From the NCBI GenBank assembly GCA_905221605.1, contig CAJNDS010002092.1:293428-357427 (forward strand): a stretch of DNA of 64,000 nt, read 5' to 3'. Below are positions 44,001 to 55,100 of the stretch, piece after piece. The notes beneath the pieces were generated by a model that saw only the letters and a program-made list of their open reading frames with translations, was not told the DNA's origin and made no database searches. Origin of the DNA: Symbiodinium natans. Lineage: Eukaryota; Sar; Dinophyceae; Suessiales; Symbiodiniaceae. The number at the start of each line of letters is the position of its first letter. Position 1 is the stretch's first letter. The position numbers and the translations under genes are program-made.

Positions 44001-47000
44001 CTAAACCCCAAACCCTAAACCCTAAACCCTCTCCCCTAAGCCCACCCCCCCCATGAACCCCAACCCCGAAATCTAAACCCCCCAAACACAGCACGTGTGC
44101 AACAGGCGCAGTGCAGTCCCCGAACTTTTGGGGCCTTTAGGACCTTGTAGGGTTTAGGGTTTAGGGTTTAGGGTTTAGGGTTTAGGGTTTAGGGTTTAGG
44201 GTTGAGGGTTTAGGGTTTAGGGTTTAGGGTTTAGGGTTTAGGGTTTAGGAATTAGGGTTTAGGGTTTAGGGATTCGGGTTTAGGGAACATAAGGCCAAAG
44301 GAGACCCCCCGATAGAGGCTTCAAGATAGCACGAGGGACTACTACATCCTTCACCGCCACTCCCTGATATCTGAAACCCTACAACCCTCAATCCTGTGAA
44401 ACCATTAACGTCCTGAAGCCCCCAACCCCCTAAACCTAAACCCTAAACCCTAAACCCCAACAGCCCAAAAGCATCTCGCAAAAGAGTGCCTCAGGGGCGG
44501 CAGCATTCGGGGAGACTCCCTTCGGCCCCAGGTTCAATTAGGCTTCAGGGTTCAGGGTTCAGCGTTTAGGGTTTAGGCTTTGGGGTTTGGGGCTTAGGGT
44601 TTGAAGGGGCTGTTCTAAAAGAGCAGGTGCTTTAGTTTTCGTATCCCTAAACCCTAAACTCTAAGGAGGACAAATTCGAATAGAGTCCAACGAAAGGGGT
44701 CGTTGCTTAGAACTTAACGGATCGGGGGACATAGTAAGTAGGGTTATAATTAGGGCAACTAGATATAACCCCAATTAGGGCTCTTCAAACTTACTTACTA
44801 AGTCCCATGATCCTCCAAGAACCCTAAACCCTAAACCCTAAACCCTAAACCCTAAGCCCTAAACCCTAAACCCTAAGCCCTAAGCACTAAATCTAAACCC
44901 TAAACGCCAAACCCTAAACCCTACACCCCAAGCTTTAGCGCACAGAAGCCTGTGCGATTTTGCATTTGCCGCTCGGGGCTGAGTTCTCTCCGGGCACCCG
45001 AAAGCCTAAAACCGACACCCTCAGCCCAGAAAAGGCGAGAAACCCTAGCTACGAGTAACCCTGAAACCTAAACCCTCGACACAACAAATGGGCTAGAAGC
45101 CCTGGCTGCTAGTTTGGGAATTCTGTGGTGTTTTAAGAGGTTTGGGAGCGTTTGACTGGCTTCAAAGCGTCTCTGGGGCCGTTGGGGCTTGGAGACGCGA
45201 AGATCAATGAAGGATCGAGATGAAGAGTTAGGGTTTAGGGTTTAGGTTATGCCAAACGCGGGGTCCGGGCAAGGGGACAGATGCGTTTACCGAGAAGGAT
45301 TCGGAGCATCGACCCTGGCAGATGTTGAACAGCAATTGAGCAGCGCGCAACGACTCGGGCGCAGAGCGGAGTGTCTCGGCATGAATCGGCATATGGGGGG
45401 TTTACGAAAATAGGGAAGCCCTAGTATAAACCCCGCAAATAGTAGGACTCCCCCCCAAAGAAGGTACTGAACCCCATTTTTCGGAAACCCCCATATCGGT
45501 GTGTCGGCATATCATGGTGTATCGCCACGTGCGGGTGCCGTTGCAGGCCCGGCGCGTGCGACGTTGTATCGGTGCATCGGTGTTGGCGCTTGCTGTCAGG
45601 GTTCGGTGACACCACCGGTACGTCCATCACTCGGTGCGATGTTGTTCGTGCGGGCGTGAAGTCGGGCAGACGATACGCAGAACGGGGTGAGGCGCGGAAC
45701 GCTGCTTCTGTGTATCGGTGCGCGGGTGTTTCTGCGACACTTTTCCGGTCACCCCGACCCCGCAGTGTACATTGGGAACAGTAAGGGGTGTGTGGGGGCC
45801 GACTTTCTTCCTATTCTAGCCCAACAACTAAGGCTGCCCAAACCCTAAACTCTAACCCCCAAACCCTAAACCCTAAACCCCTTGATGCCAAACACGTTGC
45901 ACTGTCAGCATGCCGGTGCCTGTTTGAACTCGGAATCCGCCTCGCCCCCCTGGCATCATGAGTCGAATCAAGGCTCCGCTCGAGTTTCTTGTGATCTTTG
46001 GTTCCTGGACCTTAGGGTTTAGGGTTTAGGGTTCAGGGTTTTAGGGTTCAGGGTTTTAGGGTTTAGGGTTTAGGGTTTAGGGTTTAGGGTTTAGGGTTTA
46101 GGGTTTAGGGTTTAGGGTTTAGGGTTTAGGGTTTAGGGGTTAGGGACGTAAGGTTCCTCAACCATACGCCCTAAGTAGCCGCGTGGTGATGCTTACCCTA
46201 AACCCTAAGCCCTAAACCCTAATACCTAAACCCTAAACCCCAAACCCTAAACCCTAAACCCTAAACCCTAAACCGGCGCTTCTTCCTCCTCTCCAAACCG
46301 GCCCGGCCTCGCCAGCACCAGAATAGCCTGCGGCAACTTAGAGCCGTGTGGAGATTGCATGCCCAAAATTATATGAGAGGTTCCCGAACTCAAGGTTTAG
46401 GGTTTAGGGTTTGGGGTTTAGGGTTTAGGGTTTAGGGTTTAGGGTTCAGGGTTCAGGGTTTGGGGTGCCCTCTTGGCGTCCTTTGTATAAAGGAATCCTA
46501 CTATTTGGGGGTCTATATTGGGGTCCCTTGTTTGCGCAAACTCCCACTTATTCCGGAGTAGAGTACAGGACTTTAGTGGCAAATGACATAGTATTCATCG
46601 TAGATTATAGTGCAGTGGTGCATAAGTCCAAGGTAGAGCATTACTGGTAATATGTCCCTCAACCCTAAACCCTAAACCCCAAATCCTAGACCCTAAATTC
46701 TGTTTAAAACCACGGGATAGAGATAGAAGCTTGAGTGTAAGAGGGGGGAGTTTGCGGCGGATCCTGGGCACCCAGAACACACGCAAGCCCCGCACCATGC
46801 CAAAAGCAAAACAGGGGTTTAGGGTTTCGGGTTTAGGGCTTAGGGTTCAGGGTTTAGCGTTTAGGGCTTAGGGTTTAGGCTTTAGGGCTTTGGGCTTAGG
46901 GTTGAGGGCTTAGGGTTTAGGGGGTTTAGGGCTTAGGGCTTAGGGGTTAAGGGGTTTAGGGTTTAGAGCTTCGGGTTTAGGGTTTCAGGCTTAGGAACTG

Positions 47001-47700
47001 TTCAGCTTGGGTATTGGGGGACTCCGAGCTTCCTTGGGGCATGCAACGAGGGATGATGCCCTCAAAACACCGGAAACACCAAAAACCGGAGGCCCTTGAG
47101 AATTAGAAAAGGGTTTTGGGGGATAGTATAGTGTAACAAGCTACACAAAGGGACCCTAAAGGAATGCATAAGTATTCTGACCCCTGCAGTAAGCAAGGCA
47201 GACTTCTCGGCCTTCCAGAAGGGGCATCGTCTCGCGCGCGTCATCCGCGGCGTCCTTGCGGCAACCCGGAACCCCAAACCCTGAGCTCTGAAGGAAGCCG
47301 TAAAAGCAGCTGGGCTTAAGGGAAAAACCCTAAACCCTAAACCCACTCTGGTTCCTGGTCGCCTACTGGCTCCTTGGTAGGGAATTTGGGAAGTAGGTTC
47401 CCGGCATCGTCCCTTTACCAAACTAGCTAAGTCTCATAACTTGGGGGTCTCGGGTGTGGGGTTTCAGTTCAGGGGTTAGGGTTTGGGGTTTGGGGTTTGG
47501 GGTTTAGGGTTTAGGGTTTAGGGTTTAGGGCTTAGGGCTTAGGGTTTAGGGTTTAGGGCTTAGGGTTTAGGGTTCAGGGTTTAGGGTCCTTCGTGTGCCC
47601 CTGGGCATGCACAAAGAACACAAGCCCATCACCGCTGGGTGGAGACACGGGTAGCAACCTGGGCAAGCGAGTAGGGTTTTAGGGTCTTAGGTTTTAGGGT
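41020..47700 (-). CDS. Coding-like islands, unrecognised gene or genes on the minus strand
   Basis: Not recognised. Candidate exons, read on the minus strand: 47635-47665 VATRVSTQR; 47195-47270 DAADDARETMPLLEGREVCL; 46275-46330 AILVLARPGRFGEEEEAP; 45935-45975 ADSEFKQAPA; 44940-45000 ENSAPSGKCKIAQASV; 44465-44535 GVSPNAAAPEALFCEMLLG; 43375-43450 ATLAKLPNQDDVGTHTS; 42970-43065 WDFTSLPKACDREQVGATS; 42715-42775 FSRNFWERAAEKGQTPSPG; 42245-42310 WEVPRKDAPGPPCGS; 41024-41105 HHASFIVGTSEADLELLFEV. The last ends in a stop (TAG at 41024-41026) or in a GC donor just before it. Phases were not reconciled. Confidence 0.5.
43555..43688 (+). mobile_element. Dispersed element, family 6, split by a telomere-like array
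   Basis: Left part CCTCTGAAGGATATTCCTGA to TATGATCC; right part TCTTAAACCCAGTCAGGG to AGGGCCTAC. The array 43590-43641 lies exactly between. Confidence 0.5.
43590..43641 (+). repeat. Telomere-like array interrupting a family-6 element
   Basis: About seven CCCTAAA units lie exactly inside a family-6 repeat; its three paralogues read straight through this point. Confidence 0.5.
44725..44818. mobile_element. Hairpin element, family 1 relative
   Basis: GTAAGTAGGGTTATAATTAG at the left faces AACTTACTTACTAAGTCC and CATGATCCTCCAAG at the right. A related copy at about 9618-9700 lies in the GRWD1 intron 9504-9706. Confidence 0.5.
45389..45497. mobile_element. Hairpin element, family 2
   Basis: Begins CATATGGGGGGTTTACGAAA and ends TTTTTCGGAAACCCCCATAT, close to a perfect inverted repeat. 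Confidence 0.5.
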
Positions 47701-47813
47701 CTTAGGGTTTAGGGCTTAGGGCTTAGGGCTTAGGGCGTAGGGCTGAGGGCTTAGGGCTTAGGGCTAAAGGCTTAGGGTTTAGAGTTTCCCTACATAAACT
47801 CATCTAGGGTCGG

Positions 47814-48020
47814 GTTTAGGGTTTAGGGTTTAGGGTTTAGGGTTTAGGGTTTAGGGCTTAGGGCTTAGGGCTTAGGGCTTAGGGCTTAGGGCTTAGGGCT
47901 TAGGGCTTAGGGCTTAGGGCTTAGGGCTTAGGGCTTAGGGCTTAGGGCTTAGGGCTTAAGGCTTAGGGCTTAGGGCTTAGGGCTTAGGGCTTAGGGCGAA
48001 AGGCTTAGGGCGAAAGGCTT
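47814..48020 (+). repeat. Array shifting from TTTAGGG to TTAGGGC units
   Basis: Six TTTAGGG units are followed by about 20 TTAGGGC units. A copy of the same about 38-base sequence stands on each side (47774-47813 and 48020-48060). Confidence 0.5.
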
Positions 48021-48101
48021 AGGGTTTAGAGTTTCCCTACATAAAGTCATCTAGGGGTCGAAATGATTACTAGTAGTATTCCCTTGTTGTCCCTATATAT
48101 A

Positions 48102-48134
<33 letters not shown>

Positions 48135-48236
48135 TTTTATTTATTTATTTTTATATTTATATCTATCATGGTTTGGGTTCAGGGTTTAGGGCTTAGGGCT
48201 TAGGGCCTAGGGCTTAGGGTTAGAAGGATCCTCATG

Positions 48237-48429
48237 GGAACCCCCAAACAGGGAACCCCAAGAAGAGAGTAGGAATATGAAAGGGAATATTCGGACCCTG
48301 GTTGGCATGTTCTTACAACATTCCTACTATATTCCTACTATATTCACACTATATTCTTACTATATTCCTACTATATTCCGACTGTATTCTTACTATACTC
48401 CTGTGTGGGGTTCCCTGTTTGAGGTTCTC
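48237..48429. mobile_element. Inverted-repeat element with inner 11-base tandem repeat
   Basis: Ends AACCCCCAAACAGGGAACCC and GGGTTCCCTGTTTGAGGTT are inverted copies. The interior (about 48310-48402) has eight imperfect copies of TATATTCCTAC. Confidence 0.5.
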
Positions 48430-48669
48430 ATTAAAGTCCTTTAAGTCCTATGCCAGCGTTCAAGTGAAATCTGTGCATGTTGGCAGTGCACCGATTGCCA
48501 GCCATCCACAGTAAGGCTGCGGCCATAGAAGAACATATGGTCCAAGAACTGCGCGAAGATTCCTGCAATGGATAACCCTAAACACTAAACCCTAATATCA
48601 GAACCCTAAACCGAGGCTCGGTTGAATCACAGCGAAAGAGATCCGGGTCATTGCTGCTACAAGTTTGCG

Positions 48670-48765
48670 ACATGGGGGGGGGGGGTTAAGGTAGACCCCG
48701 AGTAATGGGATCTCCTTATGGTAAGGATCCCAATAAGGTACCCCGAATATCGTAAACCCCCACAT
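48670..48765. mobile_element. Hairpin element, family 2 (diverged)
   Basis: Starts in a run of G after CATG and ends ATATCGTAAACCCCCACATG. Confidence 0.5.
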
Positions 48766-49114
48766 GCTTCACCTCACGAAGTTGAAGCTGTGAAGGTCGG
48801 ATTGAGCGAACGAGAACGTGTGCCCCTCAGCCTAAGCCGCCTCCAAGACACCCCAAGGAAATCAGAACCCACACTAAACACAACTCGAAGCTACACCTCC
48901 CTGAAACCATGCGCACCTGTGCTGCGCAAGCTGGTCCGAAGAAGCTGCTCAAAAGGGAACTCAGACAACTGCAGCTTTGCACGTCTGCGTGACACCCTCA
49001 AACCCTAAACCTCTCAACCCTAAGACCCTAAACCCAAAAACCCTAAAAAACCCTAAACCCTCAAACCCTAAACCCTAAACCCCTAAACCCGAACCCCTCA
49101 AACCCTAAGCTTCC

Positions 49115-52100
49115 CTTCTCTCAGGCCCCAAGAACATGCCAGCGCCACTCAAAGAGGCCCTGGTCATAGCTGACCGAGCGACTGCGAAGGGCACGGCGGA
49201 AGAATGGGGCTTTTGAGGGGGGGGGGGGGGGTTGGGGGTTTGGGGTTTAGGGTTTGGGGTTTAGGGTTTAGGGTTTAGGGTTTAGGGTTTAGGGTTTAGG
49301 GTTTAGGGTTTAGGGCTTCTGGCTTAGGGCTTCTGGCTTAGGGCTTCGGAGTGATTGGTTCGGTCTATTTCCTGGCTTGGCCGTATGGAAGACAGCAGGT
49401 TTGAGGGTTTAGGGTTTAGGGTTTGGAGTTTGGGGTTAAGGGGTTCGCCGTACTTTTCGGCTCCTGTGCTACGGCAATATCGAATCCGCTACCCATCTTA
49501 AACCCCCAAAACCCGAAACCCTTGAAACAAGTTGAGGGTTGAGATGCGGGGTTTGGAATGTACGGGTTTTGGGGTTTTGTGTTGAGTGTGGGAAACCCGA
49601 TGAACCTGAAGGCAAGACATGCCGACGAAATAGCTGACTTAGGGCATTATTCATTTCAAAATGCTGCAAGGTCCAGGGTTGTAACCTTAAACCCTAAACC
49701 CTAAAACCCTAAACCCTAAACCCTAAGCCCTAAACCCTGAACCCTAAACCCTAAACCGCAACCTTTTTGACCACCTCGGTTCAGGTCGGCCTGGAAAGAG
49801 GCCCCGTCTTCTCACCTGGCCGTGTTGGGGTTTAGATCTGACCCTAAACCCTAAACCCTAAACCCTTAGCGGCCCCGTTGGTACCCGAAGTTGAACCCTC
49901 AACCCCCCGAAGCGAAGCCGAAGGATCGTAGGGTATACCCCAAACCCTGACCCCTAAGCCCCAAACCCTAAACCCTAAACCCCAAACCCTAAACCCTAAA
50001 CCCCAAACCCTAAACCCTAAACCCCAAACCCTCAGGGCTAAGGCTTTGGGGATGATGTAGACACACCCGCAAGCGACAAAAAAGAGGCCTTCATAGCTTA
50101 CTGTGGGTCAGCAGGGAGTTCAGGGTTTAGGGTTTAGGGTTTAGGGTTTAGGGTTAAGGGTTTAGGGTTTAGGGTTTAGGGTCCGTTGTCTTTAACATAA
50201 TCCCCTAAAGGGCATATGTTACAGGGCCTTGATTCCCTCATTCCCTGCTAAGCAACGGTAAGTAATGGTTAGAAGAGGTTTTTTTTTTTTTTTTGGGGGG
50301 GGGGGGGGTGGGGGTGTTTTTGGAGAAATTGTATAGGGACCACAAGGGAATACTACTAGTACTCATTCCGACCCCTAGACTAGGCTGTGTTGGGGAAACC
50401 CCTAAACCCTAAACCCTAGACCCTAAACCTGAAAACTAAACCCTACACCCTGAACCCGAAACCCTACCCCTATGTGGGAAACCCTCGGAGGTTTTGGGAC
50501 TCCTGAACCCCCAGAGCGTGTGATGGCGGCCGCGGTGGGGTGTGGTGCTGGGGGTTTCAGCTTCATTGGGGTTCGGGGCGTAGGGTTGAGGGCTTTGGGT
50601 TTGGGGTTTAGGGTTTGGGGTTTAGGGTTTAGGGTATAGGTTAGGGTTTAGGGCTTAGGGCTTAGGGTGTAGGGTGTAGGGTTTAGGGTTTAGGGTTTAG
50701 GGTTTAGGGTTTAGGGTTTAGGGTTTAGGGTTTAGGGTTTAGGGTTTAGGGCTTTTTGCGCTAGTTGTGCCAGTTCTTGCTGTTACGCTCCCCCCCCCCC
50801 ATTGTTCGGCGCCACGGTCACCCTAGACGACATCCTGAGCTGTACTACCCAGGATAGCCTGCACCACCAACAATTCCTGCACCACCCTAAACCTTAAACC
50901 CTAAACCCTGAACCCCAAACCCTAAACCCTAAACCCTAATTAAACCCCAACCCTAAACCCTAACCCTAAACCCTAAACCCTGCTCAACCGAAGGTGGCGC
51001 AAAAAAGGCACCCCATTGCCCCAGTCACGCGGATGTGCGCGAAATCATGGCTAAGCAGGGGCAGGCCACAGCCCTGAACCCCTTAAAACCTTGAAGCACG
51101 GACCCAAGTGAGGCGTGTTGCCCCTTTTTAGGGTTTAGGGTTTAGGGTTTAGGTTTTAGGGTTTAGGGTTTAGGGTTTAGGATAACCCCCACAAACCCTG
51201 AAACCCTCCCAACTGGGTACACTCTGATTGCTTCATCCTAGACCCTAAACCCTAAACCCTAAACACCCAAAACCCAAACCTTTCAACCGGGTAAGTTAAG
51301 CCCCAGGGCCTCGCGTTTCAAGGACCTTGTGGTTTAGGGCTTCGGGGAGTGGAGCTGCCTCAATGCCCCGAAAATCTGCGCACCGCGCTTTTGACAGCTG
51401 GAGCTCGCAACTTTTCTACCCCCTAAGCATTAAGCCCCATGCAAAGCCCTAAGCCCTACACCTTACCCTAAACCCCAAACCCTAAATCGATAAGCCTTCG
51501 AGCCCCCCGAAGATCCCACTCCCCTATACCGTCAACCCCAAAACCCCTAAGCCCCTTCAGCCTGAAACTGGGTCAACCCTAACCCTAAACCCTAAACCCT
51601 AAACCCTAAACCCTGAACCCTAAACCCTAAACCCCAAACCTTACACCAATAAGCAGCCGGAGCCGCAGAACTCGATCGTCGACAGCGCCAGTGTCGAGAG
51701 CCTGTGCCGCTTCACGAAACCCGAAACCCGAAACCCTAAACCCGAAACCCGAAACCCTAAACCCTAAACTCTAAACCCTGAACCCGAAACACGAAACCCT
51801 AAAAAACACTGAGCCCAAAACCCTAGACCCTAAACCCGAGACTCTAAACCCTAGACCCTAGACCCGAAACCCTAAACCCGAAATCCGAAACCCTAAACCC
51901 TAAACCCGAAACTCTCACCCCTAAGTGTATAACCTTGGCCTTCGATCCTCTCCAACTACACCTGGAGAGGGGGGGTGGGGAGGAATTTCCTAAACCCCAA
52001 ACCCTAAACCCCCCTAAACCCCGAACCTCAAACCCTAAACCCCAAACCCTAAACCCTAAACCCCAAACCCTAAACCCCAAACCCTAAACCCTAACCCCAA

Positions 52101-55100
52101 ACCCTAAACCCTAAACCCCGAACCCTAAACCCCGAACCCTAAACCCTAAACCCCAAACCCTAAACCCTAAACCCCAAACCCTAAACCCTAAATCAACAAT
52201 CAGGCATTGCCTTATGGCCCTCCGAGGTCGGAGCCAGCTGTGAAACAGGAAGAAGCCCCCCAGCAGAGTGCCTGGTACGCTTGAGGGTCTAGAACTTTGG
52301 GGTTCGGGGTTTGGGGTTTAGGGTTTAGGGTTTAGGGTTTCGGGTTTAGGTTTAAGGTTTAGGGGTTTAAGTTCAGGGATTAGGATTTACATTACAACTG
52401 GTAGGCAGGCTCGCTGAACAGGATTTTGAGTTTTTGTTTTTGGGCGGCAGAGTACCTGATGTGGCCCTAAACCCTAAACCCTAAACCCTAAACCCTAAAC
52501 CCTAAGCCCTAAACCCTAAACCCTAAACCCTACATCAGGGTCTTGGGAGTCATGTCTAGGCATTCAGATGACCTCACAGGGTAGGTAGGTTCCCGAAGCC
52601 CAGGCTTGCGATGCAGGAGTTTAGGGTGGTGGAGTTTGGGGTTTAGGGTTTAGGGTTTAGGGTTTAGGGTTGAGGGTTGAGGGTTTAGGGTTGAGGGTTG
52701 AGGGTTGAGGGTTGAGGGTTTAGGGTTTAGGGTTTAGGGTTTAGGGTTTGGGGGGCTTGGGCTGAAACCCCAAACCCTAGCTTAGGGCTTTGGGGCCGCA
52801 AGAGAGCAGTTGTTCGACCCGTGTTGAGTTTAGGGCTTGCGGGTGAACCCTCAATCCTAAACCCTAATCCTAAACCCTAAACCCTAAATCCTAAACCCTA
52901 AACCCTAAATCCCAAACTCCAAGGAACCACCATGGACCCGCGGGGCTTGGCCAAGCGGCCCATGATGACCGCCAGCGTCATCCCGAACACCAGCGCAAAC
53001 TGGCCGCAAAAGGCAAAGGGGGGGACCCCTAAACCCGAAACCCCAAACCCCAAACCTAAACCCGAAGCCCAAAACCCTTGACCCTAAACCCCAACCGCTA
53101 AACCCCAAACGCTAAACCCCAAACCCTAAACCCCGCACCCTAAACCCTAAACCCCAACCCCTGCTTAAACCAGAGCCCTGAATCGCAAAGCCTCAAACTC
53201 CATAAACCCAGTGGCCTAAGAGCGTTCGGCTGTTGGTGGGGATCAGGTTGAAGGTTAAAGTCTCGGGCATCGGGTGCAGGGCCGCACACTATGTGGGGTT
53301 TAGGGTTTAGGGTTTGGGGTTTGGGCTTCAGGGTTTGCGGCTTCTGGTTCATAATACCCCAACCCGAAACCTCAAACAGACCGACCAAAGCACCGAAGAA
53401 CTTCAGAAACATGCTGGTTTCTTCAGGTGCCCTGCACCCTCCCTTAAAGGGGTTATAGTTCAGGGTTTAGGGTCTAAGGTTAGGGTTTAGGGCTGAATGA
53501 ATAGGTAGCCGGGAATTCGGTACTTTGTGTATGTAGTCCTTCTAACGGGTATGATTAGGGTAGCGAAGTACCGAATTCCCATACTGAGAGCTAGTAAGGA
53601 ACCCTCTGCGGCGCCATCCTCAAATCAGCAACCTGAAGGGCTCACGGCTGAAGGGCCACTCCTCAAAGTCTAGTCTCCGTAAACCCTAAACCCTGAACCC
53701 TGAACCCTCAACCCTAACCCTCAAAAGCTGAACCCTGAACCGTGCGGGTTCGGGACTGGAGGGCTTCGGGCTTCGGGTTGAGGCTGTAAACCCTAAACCC
53801 TAAACCCTAAACCACCCTGGCAGTGGGATCCATCTCGTCTTCGCCAGCCCGAATCCTTCGATAGGGTTTTCGGGTTTGGGGTTTAGGGTTTAGGGTTTGG
53901 GGTTTAAGGTTTAGGGTTTGGGGTTTAGGGTTTAGGGTTTAGGGTTTCGGGCTTAAGGTTCAGGATCGACTTAGGGCTTTGTAAGGTTTAGGCTCGATGT
54001 AGATGTTCCTCAAGAAGCTCGACGTTTGAAGGGTTCGGGGTTCTGGGATTCTTGAGGGGTTGAGGTCCATCCTCGGCAAGGCTGCGGAAAGGGCATCTAA
54101 ACCCGAAAACCTGAAAACCCTGAACCCTAAACCCTAAACCCTAAACCCTGAACCCTGAGCTGTTTTGTTTCAGAGTCGGAGCCCCACGGACCAACTGGTT
54201 CTGAGTAGGGAATGAGGGTATTATGGTACCCTGTAGGGTCCCTGAAAGGGGATGTCAGGCACCCAATCCCTTCATTCCTTACGAAGCACCAGTAGGCAGG
54301 CAGGAATTGAATGTTCCACGTCTCCTTGCTTGAACATTGCCAAGGTGTGTCTGGGTATCAAAGAGTCAGCCACCAGGTGCACTTCGTAATTAGGATTTGG
54401 GGTTTAGGGTTTGGGGTTTAGGGTCTGGGGTTTGCGGTTCAGGGTTTGGGGTTTAGGATTTGGGATTTAGGGCCTTTAGGGTTTAGGGTTTAGGGGTGCT
54501 CTGAAGTAACTTGTGACATTCTTGTTCATTCTGCACGAGCTTCCATCAGCGTGAGGCCGTGCAATCTGGGTTCAACAGGGTTTGGGCTTCAGGGTCTATC
54601 AGAGTATCTGCAGACAGGAGCCGGAAAGCTTCTGCCTGTCGTAAACCCTAGTAACCTTAGTAAGGCTTAATCCCTCAGCCCGGGTTCGGGCCGTAAATCC
54701 CTCAACCCTGAACCAGACCCTCTGTGGCAGACCAACTAGGATGGCCCTTAAAACCCTCTAAAGAAATATTCCTGAATATGATCCTCTTAAGCCCAATAAG
54801 GGAAGATATACAAAGTCCCAAGGGCCTATCGAGGCCTTATATCCTTGAAACCCTAAACCCTGAACCCTAAACCCTGAACCCTAAACCCTAAATCCTAACC
54901 CCTCACCCCTAACCCCTAAACCCTAAACCCTAAACCAATGGAAGCAGCTCATTTCGGCCAGGGAACACACTGCTGGCCATGGTTCCGATGATGAACCAAC
55001 AGCTCAGGGCGGAATAGAAGACCTGGGGCTGACTGAAAGGGTTGGACTGCATGGTGGCTTAGGATATCGGGCGTGGGGTTTAGGGTTTAGGGTTTAGGGT

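Noticed and set aside
51640-51740. Plus-strand peptide [17 protein letters not shown]
   Set aside because: Antisense of the exon encoding LSTIEFC of the DHHC gene.
52201-52285. Plus-strand coding ([15 protein letters not shown]) with a good acceptor
   Set aside because: The minus strand of the same DNA gives [12 protein letters not shown], which joins in phase with the other DHHC exons; the plus reading is an antisense shadow.
53205-53290. Minus-strand island [18 protein letters not shown]
   Set aside because: Falls within the DHHC intron 53000-53385; the flanking exons already join in phase and in family order. It could be an alternative exon but nothing supports that.
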